This document shows, piece after piece, positions 36,160 through 47,706 of a DNA stretch of 51,035 nt. The notes beneath the pieces were generated by a model. That model ran no database searches and was not told where the DNA came from. It worked only from the letters and a program-made list of their open reading frames with translations. The translations under genes were made by a program, and so were the position numbers. Each line of letters opens with the position of its first letter. The first letter of the stretch is position 1. The DNA comes from Colwellia sp. (GTDB lineage Bacteria > Pseudomonadota > Gammaproteobacteria > Enterobacterales > Alteromonadaceae), in NCBI GenBank assembly GCA_029938115.1, contig JAPYOP010000032.1, positions 1 through 51,035 on the forward strand, given 5' to 3'.

Positions 36160-36310
36160 TTATTACATGCACAAGCTAGTTTACCATTTTCTTGTATCCC
36201 TTATTCATAATTACCATATGAGCCGCAGTTACTCTTGATATGAGGACACTGCGCCGCATTATAACTAATGTAAACGTCTGCAAGTGACTTAATACCACTC
36301 ACTTGAACTA

Positions 36311-39244
36311 TTAAATAAATACTTTCTTAATTCTTTCTAATAAAGCTGAGTCTTCAGCCGTTAATTGTCCTAAACGCAACCAATCTACAAAGCGTTGTGA
36401 TAAATCAATACTTGCACCTGATTTCATTTGTTCTTGAATCAAACTAACTTGTACTACCATACGTTGTGCTGAAAGCTCGGTAGGTGTATCAATTTTAGCT
36501 AAAATTTCAAGCTCCAATGTTTTATTTGCACGTACATCAGTACTGGCTTGAGTTGTTAATGCACTCAACTCCACTAAGCGTTTTTGCCAAAAGCTTGTCA
36601 GTTGTAAGTATTCAGTTTCGCTAGCCAGCGTATCTGCACAAAGATCCGTTTTATTTTGAGCCATTTTTTCAAGTAAGTTAAACAGACTTTGCCAATTTTG
36701 TTTTTCTGCTGCCAGGTTTATTTGTTCAATTTGTATTGAAATCAGTTTCATAAAGCTTTCAATAGCATTAACAATAGTTTTAAGTACGGGTTTGTTTTGA
36801 ACTACTTGACCTAACAACTCTGCGGCTTGGTCTTTAGCATTTATAAGCGCGTTTTTATCAACATTTGCTTTATCTACATCTGCAAGACTTTCTTGGATAC
36901 CCGCAAGCGTTTGATTAAAGCTTGTTGCTAATTCATCTAACTCAGCTCGTTGATCCAACTTAACTTGGTCACGTTTAGCAAAAACTTGATCATTAACTGC
37001 TCTAAACTTCTGCCATAATTTTGATTCTTGATGTGAACCAGCAAAGCCAATATCACGCCATTGTTGCTGTAACTTTTTAATAATCTCGATGGCCTGAACA
37101 ATATCCTCAAGCATTAATTGTTGCTCTGCTTTAACAATTAATGCTTGTTTGATAACCCCATTAGCATCATAAAAGTCGTTAACCGATTTTTTAATTGGCT
37201 GTATTATATTTTTATATTGCTTAAAGAGCTTTTGATATTGTTCCCTGTCAACCTCACCTGCTTGTTGCCAGCGCTGTTGCAATTTATTCAACTTGCCATC
37301 AAGCGCTTTAAAGTCAATTACCGAACTATCAGTATCAGTTAACTCTATTGTTTTAGCTAAGGTGGCAGCTTGCTCAAGTATTTTATTTCGAGTAACTAAG
37401 TGTTGTTCACGTAACTTTTCTTGTTCTCCATAAAAAAGGCGGCACGGTGCGAAGGCTTGTTCACAAGCAAGGTTAAATTGATCATTAAGATCTTTATCTA
37501 ATTCTTCATCAGCATGACCTAATGAATTCCACGTTTTTCTATATTGCTTAACTTTATCAGCTTGTTCGTTTGGATTATCCATAGGCGAGTTAACTAACCC
37601 GGTAATTTCAGTTAACAGCTCCTGCTTACGAGGCGTGGCAATATAATGTTCCCAATCGCTTATCTCCGCTATTTTTTCACTGACATTATCAAAGTCACGT
37701 TGTAATTGATGTTGTTGTGAAACCGCTAGCAAGATCATTGCTTGATTAACACCTTTAAATAAACCAAAACAAACTTTGTATTTACCATTTGCAAGTAAGC
37801 GTTTTAAATCAATTAATTTTTTCTTCGTTTGGCTAAATAACTGTTTTTGCTCGTGCTGTAATGGTTGTAGACCTTTACGCCATAACTGAGTTATTTCTTT
37901 ATGGGCATCTTTAATCGACTGGGGCAAAATGCCACACGCTTTTTGATCAACTTTTTTCCACTCACTAATCCAGTCATAATAAACTTTTTGACGTTCATTT
38001 AACTCAGCTAATGTTTGAGGTAAAGCTAACTGTGAAATTTTTGAAATAAGGTAGGTAGCTTCACTAACTGATTGAGCAATTTCGGGTAGTTGTGTTAAAC
38101 GTTTTTCTAATTGAAAAATTTGTCGTGAAAATTCAGCTTGCTCTGTTTTGTTCAAGACACTGTCGGTTAACTTCTCACTAAGTAAATTCAATTGCTCAGT
38201 AAAATTTTGTTGATCAATACTTTCGTTTTCAGAGCTTGTACTTTCAATACTCTTACTTTCAAATACGGCGGTGATAATAGCTTGATTAAAGCCCGCAATC
38301 GCATTGCTGAAATCTGTTTTAGCGGCCTCTTTATCACTTAAAAGTTTTTCAGCAATCATAGCTTGCTGAAAAGCTTCTTCTTTAGGGGCAAATAGTTGCA
38401 CAAGCTGAGCTGATATCTTGCTGTGCTTGTCTAATAGCTCCTGTTGCTCCTCTTCATTTAAACAAGATATTTCAGATAAGCTATCTTGCCATTCATGGCT
38501 TAAAGTCGTTTTTTTCGTAAGATATTGTCTATAATCTGCTTGCTCTTTTAACGCCAGTAACTTTGAAAGTAATAATTGACACTGTTTTAACAACTTCTTT
38601 GGTTTTTCTTGTTGTTCTATTTGTTTAGCTAAACGCTGATTGATTAGTAGCAGAACATCATCATTAACTGCTTTTTTACAAAGTTTAGCTAATAATGGCG
38701 CCTGACTTAACTCGTCTAACTTTAGTGACAGTAACTGTTTTTGAACTTCAACAGATTGCTTTTTAGCAAAAACTTGCAGTAAAAACTGAGGCGCATTTTT
38801 CTTTGGAAGAAGTGCTTCAAACAAATTCACAATTATTGTTGGATCAGCTTCTTGCTCAAGCCAAAAGTTTAATAATGAAATGTTAAGTGTTTGATTGTTT
38901 GTTGAGCCATTTTCAAGGTTCAAGTTAAGAAAAGTATGTTTTTGCTCAGTGTTTAACTTTATTAAATGATTATCAGCTAATACATCTTGAACTTGAGCAA
39001 GAGCAAATGCTTGTACAGGCTCGTTATTGTTATTGGTAATCGCGTTAAAGTATTCATCAAAACTGTTAAGTTTCAATAGTACTGCACGGCGCACTAGCTC
39101 ACTTTTATCTTCATTAAGTAATGATAATAATATTATTTTATCTTCATTATTATCACTATTCAATTCTTCATTTATTGCAGCAATGCGAACATTACTATCT
39201 TTATGTTGCCAGTTGTTTTTACTTTTAAACAGATTGAAAATCAT
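36311..39244 (-). CDS. Large DUF349-repeat protein
   Basis: 977 residues, soluble and highly helical, rich in Gln, Lys and Leu. An N-terminal HEAT-like region (about 1-200, RRAVLLKLNSF) is followed by a long helical part with DUF349 repeats. They are recognisable by a W..GxAD/GF pattern at about 421 (WISEWKKVDQKA), 568 (YRKTWNSLGHAD), 658 (LQQRWQQAGEVD) and 728 (LQQQWRDIGFAG). The function of DUF349 proteins is not established. A 151-bp gap separates it from the convergent ansA. Confidence 0.88.
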   Translation of the reverse strand: MIFNLFKSKNNWQHKDSNVRIAAINEELNSDNNEDKIILLSLLNEDKSELVRRAVLLKLNSFDEYFNAITNNNNEPVQAFALAQVQDVLADNHLIKLNTEQKHTFLNLNLENGSTNNQTLNISLLNFWLEQEADPTIIVNLFEALLPKKNAPQFLLQVFAKKQSVEVQKQLLSLKLDELSQAPLLAKLCKKAVNDDVLLLINQRLAKQIEQQEKPKKLLKQCQLLLSKLLALKEQADYRQYLTKKTTLSHEWQDSLSEISCLNEEEQQELLDKHSKISAQLVQLFAPKEEAFQQAMIAEKLLSDKEAAKTDFSNAIAGFNQAIITAVFESKSIESTSSENESIDQQNFTEQLNLLSEKLTDSVLNKTEQAEFSRQIFQLEKRLTQLPEIAQSVSEATYLISKISQLALPQTLAELNERQKVYYDWISEWKKVDQKACGILPQSIKDAHKEITQLWRKGLQPLQHEQKQLFSQTKKKLIDLKRLLANGKYKVCFGLFKGVNQAMILLAVSQQHQLQRDFDNVSEKIAEISDWEHYIATPRKQELLTEITGLVNSPMDNPNEQADKVKQYRKTWNSLGHADEELDKDLNDQFNLACEQAFAPCRLFYGEQEKLREQHLVTRNKILEQAATLAKTIELTDTDSSVIDFKALDGKLNKLQQRWQQAGEVDREQYQKLFKQYKNIIQPIKKSVNDFYDANGVIKQALIVKAEQQLMLEDIVQAIEIIKKLQQQWRDIGFAGSHQESKLWQKFRAVNDQVFAKRDQVKLDQRAELDELATSFNQTLAGIQESLADVDKANVDKNALINAKDQAAELLGQVVQNKPVLKTIVNAIESFMKLISIQIEQINLAAEKQNWQSLFNLLEKMAQNKTDLCADTLASETEYLQLTSFWQKRLVELSALTTQASTDVRANKTLELEILAKIDTPTELSAQRMVVQVSLIQEQMKSGASIDLSQRFVDWLRLGQLTAEDSALLERIKKVFI

Positions 39245-39319
39245 GGGAAATTACACTTCAATGGTCAATTAGAACCTTATTTACTTTACAATTGTAAACG
39301 TTAATAAGATGACGGTTAT

Positions 39320-39661
39320 TTATAAATTAGTAAAGTGAGCAATATCACTCTTAGTAGCTTGTTCAGCCACATTGTCGTTTGGTTTAGCGCAAGGTGAAAT
39401 TGGTTTTTCTTTAGCTGCAGTGGTGAACTGTTCTTTTAATTGACGCTTATTTTTATGCACCATTTGACCATCACTACCTATAGTTAACATTTCATCACTA
39501 TTTAAGTGACGCGCTTGATAAGCCATAATTAATTGTAATGCTGTATCACGCTGAGCTTGTTCGACAGCGGTGCCTTCAGGCCACTTTCCTGTTTCTGCCG
39601 CACATTTAAGTCGCAAATACATAGCCTCTGGCATATTTTCAATAGTGTTTGCTAAATTCAT
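39320..39661 (-). CDS. yeaC: YeaC-like DUF1315 protein
   Basis: 113 residues. MPEAMYLRLKCAAETGKWPEG, LIMAYQARHLNSDEML and the GQMVHK.KRQLKEQF segment match E. coli YeaC (DUF1315, about 90 residues). The extra 25 C-terminal residues are low-complexity. Function unknown. GGA lies eight bases before the ATG. It may be co-transcribed with the zinc-ribbon gene 17 bp upstream. Confidence 0.85.
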   Translation of the reverse strand: MNLANTIENMPEAMYLRLKCAAETGKWPEGTAVEQAQRDTALQLIMAYQARHLNSDEMLTIGSDGQMVHKNKRQLKEQFTTAAKEKPISPCAKPNDNVAEQATKSDIAHFTNL

Positions 39662-39678
39662 ATTTATTCCAAATAATA

Positions 39679-40005
39679 CTATTTTTGTCGCTTAAAGAAA
39701 AGTAACCGAACGCGTATAACAAGGTACAAAACAAAACCGATAACAGTGCTCGCCATTGCTAAATCATGCTGCCAACTACCCTGCTCAACATTATCATTAA
39801 ACATAAAGAAGAAGCCACCACAAAACAACAACATAGCTACAAATGAATAATTCATTAAGCGTTGTGCTTGATTGATACGATTAACATGTCTTAAATTAGC
39901 TATTTTATCGCTGTCTAACGCTTGTAAAGACAAACCACAATGACCACATTCTTTTGCTTTATCGGATATTTTCTTTTTACAGGTAGGACAATTAATTACA
40001 GCCAT
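39679..40005 (-). CDS. Zinc-ribbon membrane protein, function unknown
   Basis: 108 residues. An N-terminal zinc ribbon, CPTC and CGHC (about residues 6-25), is followed by two membrane helices (about 50-70 and 80-100, MNYSFVAMLLFCGGFFFM and VIGFVLYLVIRVRLLFF) and a basic tail. It belongs to a common group of short zinc-ribbon plus two-helix proteins with no defined role. Lies 17 bp upstream of yeaC on the same strand. Confidence 0.78.
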   Translation of the reverse strand: MAVINCPTCKKKISDKAKECGHCGLSLQALDSDKIANLRHVNRINQAQRLMNYSFVAMLLFCGGFFFMFNDNVEQGSWQHDLAMASTVIGFVLYLVIRVRLLFFKRQK

Positions 40006-40062
40006 TTAACTACTCTTATCTACATTTTCTAATGGCAAATATTCTACCTTTTTTTGAACAAA

Positions 40063-40088
40063 AAAAAACGTCCTAATGGACGTTTTTT
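40063..40088 (-). terminator. Rho-independent terminator after the alanine/sodium symporter gene
   Basis: An ACGTCC-TAAT-GGACGT hairpin (core 40068-40083) is flanked by A and T runs on both sides, so it can work on either strand. It lies about 36 bp downstream of the symporter stop and upstream of the zinc-ribbon gene on the minus strand, separating the two units. Confidence 0.85.
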
Positions 40089-40123
40089 ACGATTATTATT
40101 AACTTAAACCATGATAAAGCATA

Positions 40124-41632
40124 TTAAGACATATTAACGTCGTTACCTTTAGATTTAGCTAAGCGATCTTCCCAAAATGTTGCATCTTTAATGCCTAATT
40201 TTTTAGGATCGAAAGTGTATTTTTCAACGCCATCTTTTTGTTGCTGCTCATAATCTTTTAATGCCTTAATGGCAGGTTTAGACATAAAGAAAATAATAAT
40301 AATACCAATGATATTTAACCAAGCCATCAGTCCAACACCAATATCGCCAAGACCCCAAGCAATATTTGCCGCTTTTATTGTGCCGTAAAATGTTGCCGTC
40401 ATTATAACAACTTTCAACATGAACACTGCACCCGGAAGTTTTAGCGTACGCTTAATGTAGTAGATATTATTTTCAGCAATAAAGTAATAAGCAAGCAAAG
40501 TAGTAAAAGCAAAGAAAAATAAGGCTAAAGCAACAAATGGCTTACCTATGCCAGTGAAAACACTTTCAACTGCCATTTGAGTAAATTGAGGTCCGTTAGC
40601 AATAATATCGCTGCTGACATTTTGTATAATAAAAGCATCGCCAGCACCGTGAACATTATAGGTGCCGGTAATAATAATCATAAATGCGGTAGCCGAACAA
40701 ACAAATAAAGTATCAATATAAACTGAAAATGCTTGCACTAAACCTTGTTGTGCCGGATGTTCAACTTCTGCAGCCGCTGCGGCATGTGGTCCTGTTCCTT
40801 GTCCAGCTTCGTTTGAGTAAACACCACGTTTAACACCCCAACCAATAGCGGCACCAAAGCCCGCCATAGGCGTAAATGCATCCCCTAGAATAAGCATAAA
40901 TGCTTCCGGTAATTTAGTGATATTTAAGCCAATGATAATTAAAGATATCAAGATATAAGCCAATGCCATAAACGGCACAACGACTTGGGTGAAATTAGCA
41001 ATTCGTTTAATACCACCAAAAATAATGAAACCTAAGAGTAAAACGATGGCTGTCGCGGTATAAAGTTTAGCGTAGCTAATAACGCCAATAGCGGTGTCAA
41101 TACTGCCACTATTAGAGAACACTTGTTCTACTGCTGTGCCAATGGTGTTTGATTGTACTGTTGGTAATAAAATGCCTGTTGCTACGATAGTTGCAATGGC
41201 AAAAGTCCATGCATACCACTTTTGCCCCATGGCTTTTTCAATATAATAAGCTGGACCACCGTGATATTTTCCATCGTGCTCTTCTTTATATATTTGCGCA
41301 TTAGTCGATTCAACATAAGCCGTTGCCGCACCAAAGAAAGCAACAATCCACATCCAAAAAACAGCACCTGGCCCGCCAAAGCCAATAGCAGCGGCGACTC
41401 CTGCGATATTACCCGCACCAACTCGCCCTGATAGAGATACCGCTAAGGCTTGAAAAGATGAGATGCCTTGCTCAGAGCTTTTACCTGACATTAACAAGCG
41501 CCACATCTCAGAAAACTGACGAACTTGTACGAACCTCGTTAGTACGGTAAAAAATAAACCTGCACCTAAACACAGATAAATTAATGCACTGCTCCAGATA
41601 TAACCGTTAATTGTATTGACTAAGTCTTGCAC
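40124..41632 (-). CDS. Alanine/glycine:sodium symporter (AGCS family)
   Basis: 502 residues, GTG start with AGAGGA eight bases upstream. About ten to eleven membrane helices. The family signature GRVGAGNIAGVAAAIGFGGPG and the GVKRGVYSNEAGQGTGPHAAAA motif are both present; the latter is the sodium- and substrate-binding segment. It imports alanine or glycine with sodium, fitting a marine organism. The ald gene at the right end could use imported alanine, but the two are about 10 kb apart. Confidence 0.94.
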   Translation of the reverse strand: MQDLVNTINGYIWSSALIYLCLGAGLFFTVLTRFVQVRQFSEMWRLLMSGKSSEQGISSFQALAVSLSGRVGAGNIAGVAAAIGFGGPGAVFWMWIVAFFGAATAYVESTNAQIYKEEHDGKYHGGPAYYIEKAMGQKWYAWTFAIATIVATGILLPTVQSNTIGTAVEQVFSNSGSIDTAIGVISYAKLYTATAIVLLLGFIIFGGIKRIANFTQVVVPFMALAYILISLIIIGLNITKLPEAFMLILGDAFTPMAGFGAAIGWGVKRGVYSNEAGQGTGPHAAAAAEVEHPAQQGLVQAFSVYIDTLFVCSATAFMIIITGTYNVHGAGDAFIIQNVSSDIIANGPQFTQMAVESVFTGIGKPFVALALFFFAFTTLLAYYFIAENNIYYIKRTLKLPGAVFMLKVVIMTATFYGTIKAANIAWGLGDIGVGLMAWLNIIGIIIIFFMSKPAIKALKDYEQQQKDGVEKYTFDPKKLGIKDATFWEDRLAKSKGNDVNMS

Positions 41633-41736
41633 TTAAACTTCCTCTTTTATTTTTATATTATTATTTAGTATAAAATTCAGTTTGTTATTTCAAACGAAAC
41701 ATAAAGAATTTGTTCTGACTAATTTTAAAACTATAA

Positions 41737-42879
41737 TTATCGTAAATCATCTACCATGTGATTAACACCAGCTAGAAAGTCACGTCCTAATAAACTACTA
41801 CGAACATCTGACCATCCCATACTGTAATCAGGCAATAAATCGTTATCTTTAAAGGGCATTTCAATAGTATATGCTAAACATTTAAATTGATTACCAACCC
41901 AGTTAGTACCAACCGTTGGGTTCGCCTTACCCGGTTCATCTTTATCATAACCTCGTTCATCTTGAAATTCAGGTGTTAATGATAACAGGATTGCTTTGAA
42001 TTTGTCTTCAAGTGCTTTATGACGCTCATTATAATTAACCACACCTTCACAACCCGCAACAAAATTAACAGGTAACGCTTCATCGCCATGAACATCTAAA
42101 AACATATCAACGCCAGTTTCAAGCATTTTTTCGCGAACCAAATAGACTTCAGGACTACGATCCATTGTTGGCTCTAACCATTCACGGTTCAAGTTTGCTC
42201 CAACAGCATTAGTGCGAAGATGGCCACGAACGCTACCATCAGGGTTCATGTTCGGTACAATGTAAAATACTGCTTTATTTAATAAGGCACGCGCAACACC
42301 ATCATCTTCATCAAGTAAACGATCAAGCAAACCCTCAATAAACCATTCTGCCATTGTTTCACCAGGATGTTGGCGAGCGGTTAACCATATTGCACGTTTG
42401 CCCTCTCCTTCTTCACCTATTTTTAGCAAGCTCATGTCTCGACCATCAAGGGTTTGACCTAATACTTGTAACTGACAATCTAAATGCATTTGTGCATTGT
42501 GTAATAGATCTTGGTGACGATCGTAGCTGTATGGGGAGAAGTATGCGAAATATACCGAGTCATATTCTGGCGTTAATGTGATAGTCAGCTTTTCACCATC
42601 ATAAGTTGTCGGTACACGAAACCATTGCTCTCTGTCATATGAGGCAACCGCTTGATAATCATCCCACCCTTCAACATAAGCAGCTTTACCTGCATTGGTT
42701 AAATGAATAACATGCTTTTGGCGTTCATTAGTCGAAGTAACATCGGTTTGAAGTTTAAAATGAAACCATTGATAAAAATCAGATTCATTATCATGTTTTA
42801 TTTCTAATTGAATATTGCTCGCGTCACTTGCATCAATAACGCGGATATTGCCGCTATCAAAATTGTCAGATATTTGCAT
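41737..42879 (-). CDS. M14-family cytosolic carboxypeptidase
   Basis: 380 residues. The N-terminal beta-sandwich (about 1-120) typical of the cytosolic carboxypeptidase (CCP/Nna1-like) branch is followed by the M14 catalytic domain. The zinc ligands are His171 and Glu174 in HPGE and His264 in DVHGDE. The general base is Glu340 in YTIEMPF, and the substrate-binding segment is NPDGSVRGHLRTN...NLNREW. Eukaryotic relatives remove C-terminal glutamates; bacterial substrates are unknown. No signal peptide, so it should act in the cytosol. Confidence 0.92.
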   Translation of the reverse strand: MQISDNFDSGNIRVIDASDASNIQLEIKHDNESDFYQWFHFKLQTDVTSTNERQKHVIHLTNAGKAAYVEGWDDYQAVASYDREQWFRVPTTYDGEKLTITLTPEYDSVYFAYFSPYSYDRHQDLLHNAQMHLDCQLQVLGQTLDGRDMSLLKIGEEGEGKRAIWLTARQHPGETMAEWFIEGLLDRLLDEDDGVARALLNKAVFYIVPNMNPDGSVRGHLRTNAVGANLNREWLEPTMDRSPEVYLVREKMLETGVDMFLDVHGDEALPVNFVAGCEGVVNYNERHKALEDKFKAILLSLTPEFQDERGYDKDEPGKANPTVGTNWVGNQFKCLAYTIEMPFKDNDLLPDYSMGWSDVRSSLLGRDFLAGVNHMVDDLR

Positions 42880-42996
42880 AAAATAGAGTGCCTTTTCGTT
42901 CTATACCTTAATGTTTATATGATATAGATTAAAGAATGAAAGCCACAGTGTACACAAACACAGATAAGATCACTACAGTAGTATAAGTAAAATTTG

Positions 42997-43503
42997 TTAT
43001 AAAGATCTCAGATAAAGTCCTAGCTCTGAAGAATATCCCATAGATTTACCAATAATAGAATTTTCTTCATTTATAACGTAATAACTTGGATAGCCGGAGA
43101 TAGAAAAAGCTTGTTTGATTTTTTCGTCACCTAAAGCAATAGGAAAGGTTAATTGGTGTTGTTTAGTAAAATCCATGACTTCATCAATACTGCTATAGTC
43201 CATGACTACAGCAATGACATCAAGATGATCATTTTTTTCATACAGCGCTTGTAAATTACTAATACTGATATGGCATACCTGACACCAAGGAGCAAAAAAA
43301 TAAAGTATTGTTTTTTTTCCTTGTGAATTTAAAGATATTGTTTCCCCCATTGGCGTCGGCACATGTGTAAATGATAAATCACTCGCTGAATTTATTTCTG
43401 TATCTGTCGATAACATGCCGGTTTCACGGATAAATGAAATACCTTGGAGCACAATAAAAAAAATAAAAGCTTGAATAACTAAACTACGTAGAGTGGCTAA
43501 CAA
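42997..43503 (-). CDS. Membrane-anchored thioredoxin-fold protein (TlpA/ScsD-like)
   Basis: 168 residues. An N-terminal membrane anchor (about 8-25, LVIQAFIFFIVLQGISF) and a periplasmic thioredoxin domain with the redox motif CQVC (Cys74/Cys77) in FFAPWCQVC. The cis-proline motif SGYPSYYVI is near residue 138. Such proteins reduce or oxidise disulphides in the periplasm. The CQVC pair and the size suggest a ScsD/DsbE-like reductant. Partner unknown. Confidence 0.88.
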   Translation of the reverse strand: MLATLRSLVIQAFIFFIVLQGISFIRETGMLSTDTEINSASDLSFTHVPTPMGETISLNSQGKKTILYFFAPWCQVCHISISNLQALYEKNDHLDVIAVVMDYSSIDEVMDFTKQHQLTFPIALGDEKIKQAFSISGYPSYYVINEENSIIGKSMGYSSELGLYLRSL

Positions 43504-43663
43504 ATGGAGATACCTATAACTTACAATGAATGCTCAAATTAATAGACCCGATCATCTTTAATTTATTACAAAAATATTGAAATAAATTTGTAATGCTTTG
43601 GAGAGGTAGAGTTAAAATAGCTTACTCTGAGCGCGAGAGGCAATAATTAAAGGGATTATGAAA

Positions 43664-43704
43664 ACATAAACAGAAATCACTCAAAGGGCGATTTCTGTTT
43701 ATGT
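43664..43704 (-). terminator. Terminator after serS
   Basis: ACATAAACAGAAATC (43664-43678) pairs perfectly with GATTTCTGTTTATGT (43690-43704), a 15-bp stem with an 11-base loop. It lies about 40 bp downstream of the serS stop on the minus strand, and TTTT follows the stem on that strand. Confidence 0.7.
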
Positions 43705-43744
43705 TGTTTTAGGGTAAAGAAACGTAGCAGTAAAACGACTCGCT

Positions 43745-45031
<1,287 letters not shown>

Positions 45032-45063
45032 TCACGTATCTATTTGAAGTATAAAATTAATTT

Positions 45064-45477
45064 TTATTTGGCTAAAGCAGAAACTAGGTATAAACCTAAC
45101 GCCGCCGCACCTATACAAAGCGAAACATTTAATAAAATATTAATTGCCGCTTTAGCTAAATCTCCCTGTTGAATTAACAACAAAGAGTCTAATGAAAATG
45201 TTGAGAAGGTGGTAAATGCACCTAAAAATCCAATACCAATAAGTGTTCTATGTACATTGATATCTAAAATCTCATGATCTATTAATTGGTATAACAAACC
45301 CATAATAAACGAGCCGGTGATATTAACCATCAATGTCGCAAAAGGAAACCCTTTTCCGAGCCAATTTAACACTAATTGCGAAATATAAAAACGTAAACTA
45401 GCGCCACATGCTCCGCCAAGTGCAACAAATGCGTATAAGGTAAAGTTACTAATTGCATTAGTCATAGCGCTGCTCAT
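45064..45477 (-). CDS. crcB: Fluoride ion channel CrcB (Fluc)
   Basis: 137 residues, four membrane helices. [26 protein letters not shown] and [17 protein letters not shown] are Fluc-family signatures, including the phenylalanine box and TTFSTF. It exports fluoride as a dual-topology dimer. The start overlaps the rarA end by 20 bp; a second ATG at 45465 overlaps the rarA stop as ATGACTAA and is an alternative. No fluoride riboswitch is expected inside this operon and none was seen. Confidence 0.94.
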   Translation of the reverse strand: MSSAMTNAISNFTLYAFVALGGACGASLRFYISQLVLNWLGKGFPFATLMVNITGSFIMGLLYQLIDHEILDINVHRTLIGIGFLGAFTTFSTFSLDSLLLIQQGDLAKAAINILLNVSLCIGAAALGLYLVSALAK

Positions 45478-46900
45478 TACTTTTTTGGTTTAATTGTTGT
45501 AAATAATCTAGTTTTTCTTTTAACTGTTTTTCCAAACCACGATCGCTCGGTTGATAAAGTCTGGTATTAAAACCTGAGCCAGTGTAACTATTGGCCAAGG
45601 CTTCTGGGAAATAATTTTCACCGGCAGCAAAGGCATTTACTTCATCGTGCGCATAACGATAACCGACGCCATGACCTAAGTTTTTAGTTATTTCACTGGT
45701 TGAGTTTTTTAAATGTTCAGGTACATCTAAGCTTGATGTTTGCTCGGCTAAAATTTTGGCTTGGTTAAAAGCATTATAAACAGCGTTACTTTTAGGGGCT
45801 AATGCCATATAAACGGCTGCTTGCGCAATAGCACGTTCACCTTCGCTAGGACCTATTCGATGAAAAGTATCCCAAGCATTAATAGCTAACTGCATGGCTC
45901 TTGGGTCGGCATTACCAATGTCTTCACTGGCAATCGCTAATAAACGTCGCGCTACATATAAGGCATCACCACCACCGGTTAGAATTCTTGCATACCAATA
46001 TAATGCCGCATCAGCGTCTGAGCCACGTACCGATTTGTGAAAGGCACTTATTAAGTCATAAAAGGCATCACCACTTTTATCATAAAGGGCAATTTTACTA
46101 CCCGCTACTTGACCAATTAATTCAACCGTTATTGTTTTAGTGACACTGGCTGATTCATTTTTAGTATTCGTAGGAACACATTCTAAACTATCAAGACAGT
46201 TTTCTAACAAATTAAGTAAACGTCTGGCATCACCATCGCTACGGTTTAGTAAACTCTGTTTAGCATCTTTATCCAGCGCAATAGTCACTGCTTGTTCTTT
46301 TGATACTAAAGCAACGGCTCTGGCCAATACTTGCGATAAGTCATCCGGTTGAAGTTTTTTTAAGGTATAAACCCGTGCTCTAGATAATATTGCTTGGTTT
46401 AATTCAAAAGCAGGATTTTCAGTGGTCGCACCGATAAAAATAATGGTGCCATCTTCAATAAATGGTAAAAAAGCATCTTGTTGAGATTTATTAAAACGAT
46501 GTACTTCATCAACAAATAATACTGTTTGGTTTTGATCTATGCCCTGCTTTCTAATTTTAGCTTGTTCAATGGCTTGGCGAATATCTTTAATACCCGAAGT
46601 TACCGCAGACAGGCGAACAACTTTAGCTTTTACATGGTTAGCAATAATTTCAGCTAAGGTGGTTTTACCGCTGCCCGGTGGCCCCCAAAAAATAATCGAG
46701 TGACAATGACCTTGCTCTATAGATTGTCTAAGTGGTGAATCAATTGATAAAATGTGCTGTTGACCAACGTAATCAGCTAAGTTTTGAGGACGCATCCTTG
46801 CGGCTAATGGCGCATCAAAAGTGGCTGAGCCTTTAGCCGTTGTACCTTGTTCATCTTGCTGTGAAGTAAATAAGCTAGTTTGCTGTTGTTCGTTAATCAC
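45458..46900 (-). CDS. rarA: Replication-associated recombination protein RarA (MgsA)
   Basis: 480 residues, GTG start with AAGGA six bases upstream. The N-terminal region has [20 protein letters not shown], Walker [10 protein letters not shown], Walker [13 protein letters not shown], and the AAA+ lid followed by the tetramerisation domain ([21 protein letters not shown]). It acts at stalled replication forks with SSB and RecA. Longer than E. coli RarA (447) because of an N-terminal extension of about 25 residues. Overlaps crcB. Confidence 0.96.
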   Translation of the reverse strand: MINEQQQTSLFTSQQDEQGTTAKGSATFDAPLAARMRPQNLADYVGQQHILSIDSPLRQSIEQGHCHSIIFWGPPGSGKTTLAEIIANHVKAKVVRLSAVTSGIKDIRQAIEQAKIRKQGIDQNQTVLFVDEVHRFNKSQQDAFLPFIEDGTIIFIGATTENPAFELNQAILSRARVYTLKKLQPDDLSQVLARAVALVSKEQAVTIALDKDAKQSLLNRSDGDARRLLNLLENCLDSLECVPTNTKNESASVTKTITVELIGQVAGSKIALYDKSGDAFYDLISAFHKSVRGSDADAALYWYARILTGGGDALYVARRLLAIASEDIGNADPRAMQLAINAWDTFHRIGPSEGERAIAQAAVYMALAPKSNAVYNAFNQAKILAEQTSSLDVPEHLKNSTSEITKNLGHGVGYRYAHDEVNAFAAGENYFPEALANSYTGSGFNTRLYQPSDRGLEKQLKEKLDYLQQLNQKSNEQRYD

Positions 46901-46930
46901 AAGAATCCTTGTTAAGCTTTAAGTCGCACA

Positions 46931-47638
46931 TTAATTAGCGCGTTGATCATCAACTTGCACACCTTCTGGCACAACAAAATTGAACAAGCTTAGCTCTGGT
47001 GGTTGTTTTGTATCAAAGTTATTTAATTTTATGTGACTTAGCTGTCCTGTGGCATCTAAAAACGAAAATTGCTTCAGTTCGCCGCCTTTTTCGCTAGGAT
47101 CAAAAATTAATGTTAAGCTTTTTATTTGACTATTAACATCTTTAGCACTGATAACATAACTGTCTTGTGATGGCGTTGCTGCTTCTCTAGTGACAGTGTA
47201 CTGTTGCCATAAAGCTTCATCTCTACTGGTTAGCAATAATATCGGTGTTTTAGCGATTGCCGCAGAAAGAGAATAAACACTCACTTGATCAATCCATGGA
47301 TTATAAAACCAAACATCTTGACCGTCTGAAACAATAGCAAGTTCATCCGGTTCAATGGTATGCCAATTGGCAAGATTAGGTTTACTAATCGCTAATTTAC
47401 CAGCGCTTTGCTCTAGCATTTCACCTGAATCACTTAACACCTCTTGATTAAAATTAGCGCTAAAGTGATTTAAGTTAGCAAGCTTAGCCATTAAAATACT
47501 TTTAGCATCTATTAATTTCGGTGTGCTTACTTGATTATTGTCTGGCGTAGCACCAAGTTCATTGGCCTGCGCAATGTTATTCACTGAAATATTGAATATT
47601 GCAATTAAAACAAACGATTTTATATAGTTGATCTTCAT
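46931..47638 (-). CDS. lolA: Outer-membrane lipoprotein carrier protein LolA
   Basis: 235 residues. Signal peptide (about 1-25, cleavage after AQA) and LolA-type fold, with LANLNHFSANFNQEVLSDSGE at the start of the mature domain and VWFYNPWIDQVSVY in the middle. It shuttles lipoproteins from LolCDE to LolB across the periplasm. GGA is seven bases before the ATG. A 30-bp gap to rarA supports co-transcription. Slightly longer than E. coli LolA (203) because of an N-terminal linker. Confidence 0.94.
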   Translation of the reverse strand: MKINYIKSFVLIAIFNISVNNIAQANELGATPDNNQVSTPKLIDAKSILMAKLANLNHFSANFNQEVLSDSGEMLEQSAGKLAISKPNLANWHTIEPDELAIVSDGQDVWFYNPWIDQVSVYSLSAAIAKTPILLLTSRDEALWQQYTVTREAATPSQDSYVISAKDVNSQIKSLTLIFDPSEKGGELKQFSFLDATGQLSHIKLNNFDTKQPPELSLFNFVVPEGVQVDDQRAN

Positions 47639-47706
47639 TAATTATCCAAATTCACTTCTAATCTAAGTTTTTATAGTAAGCACTAAAACTAAGTACATTA
47701 AACTTT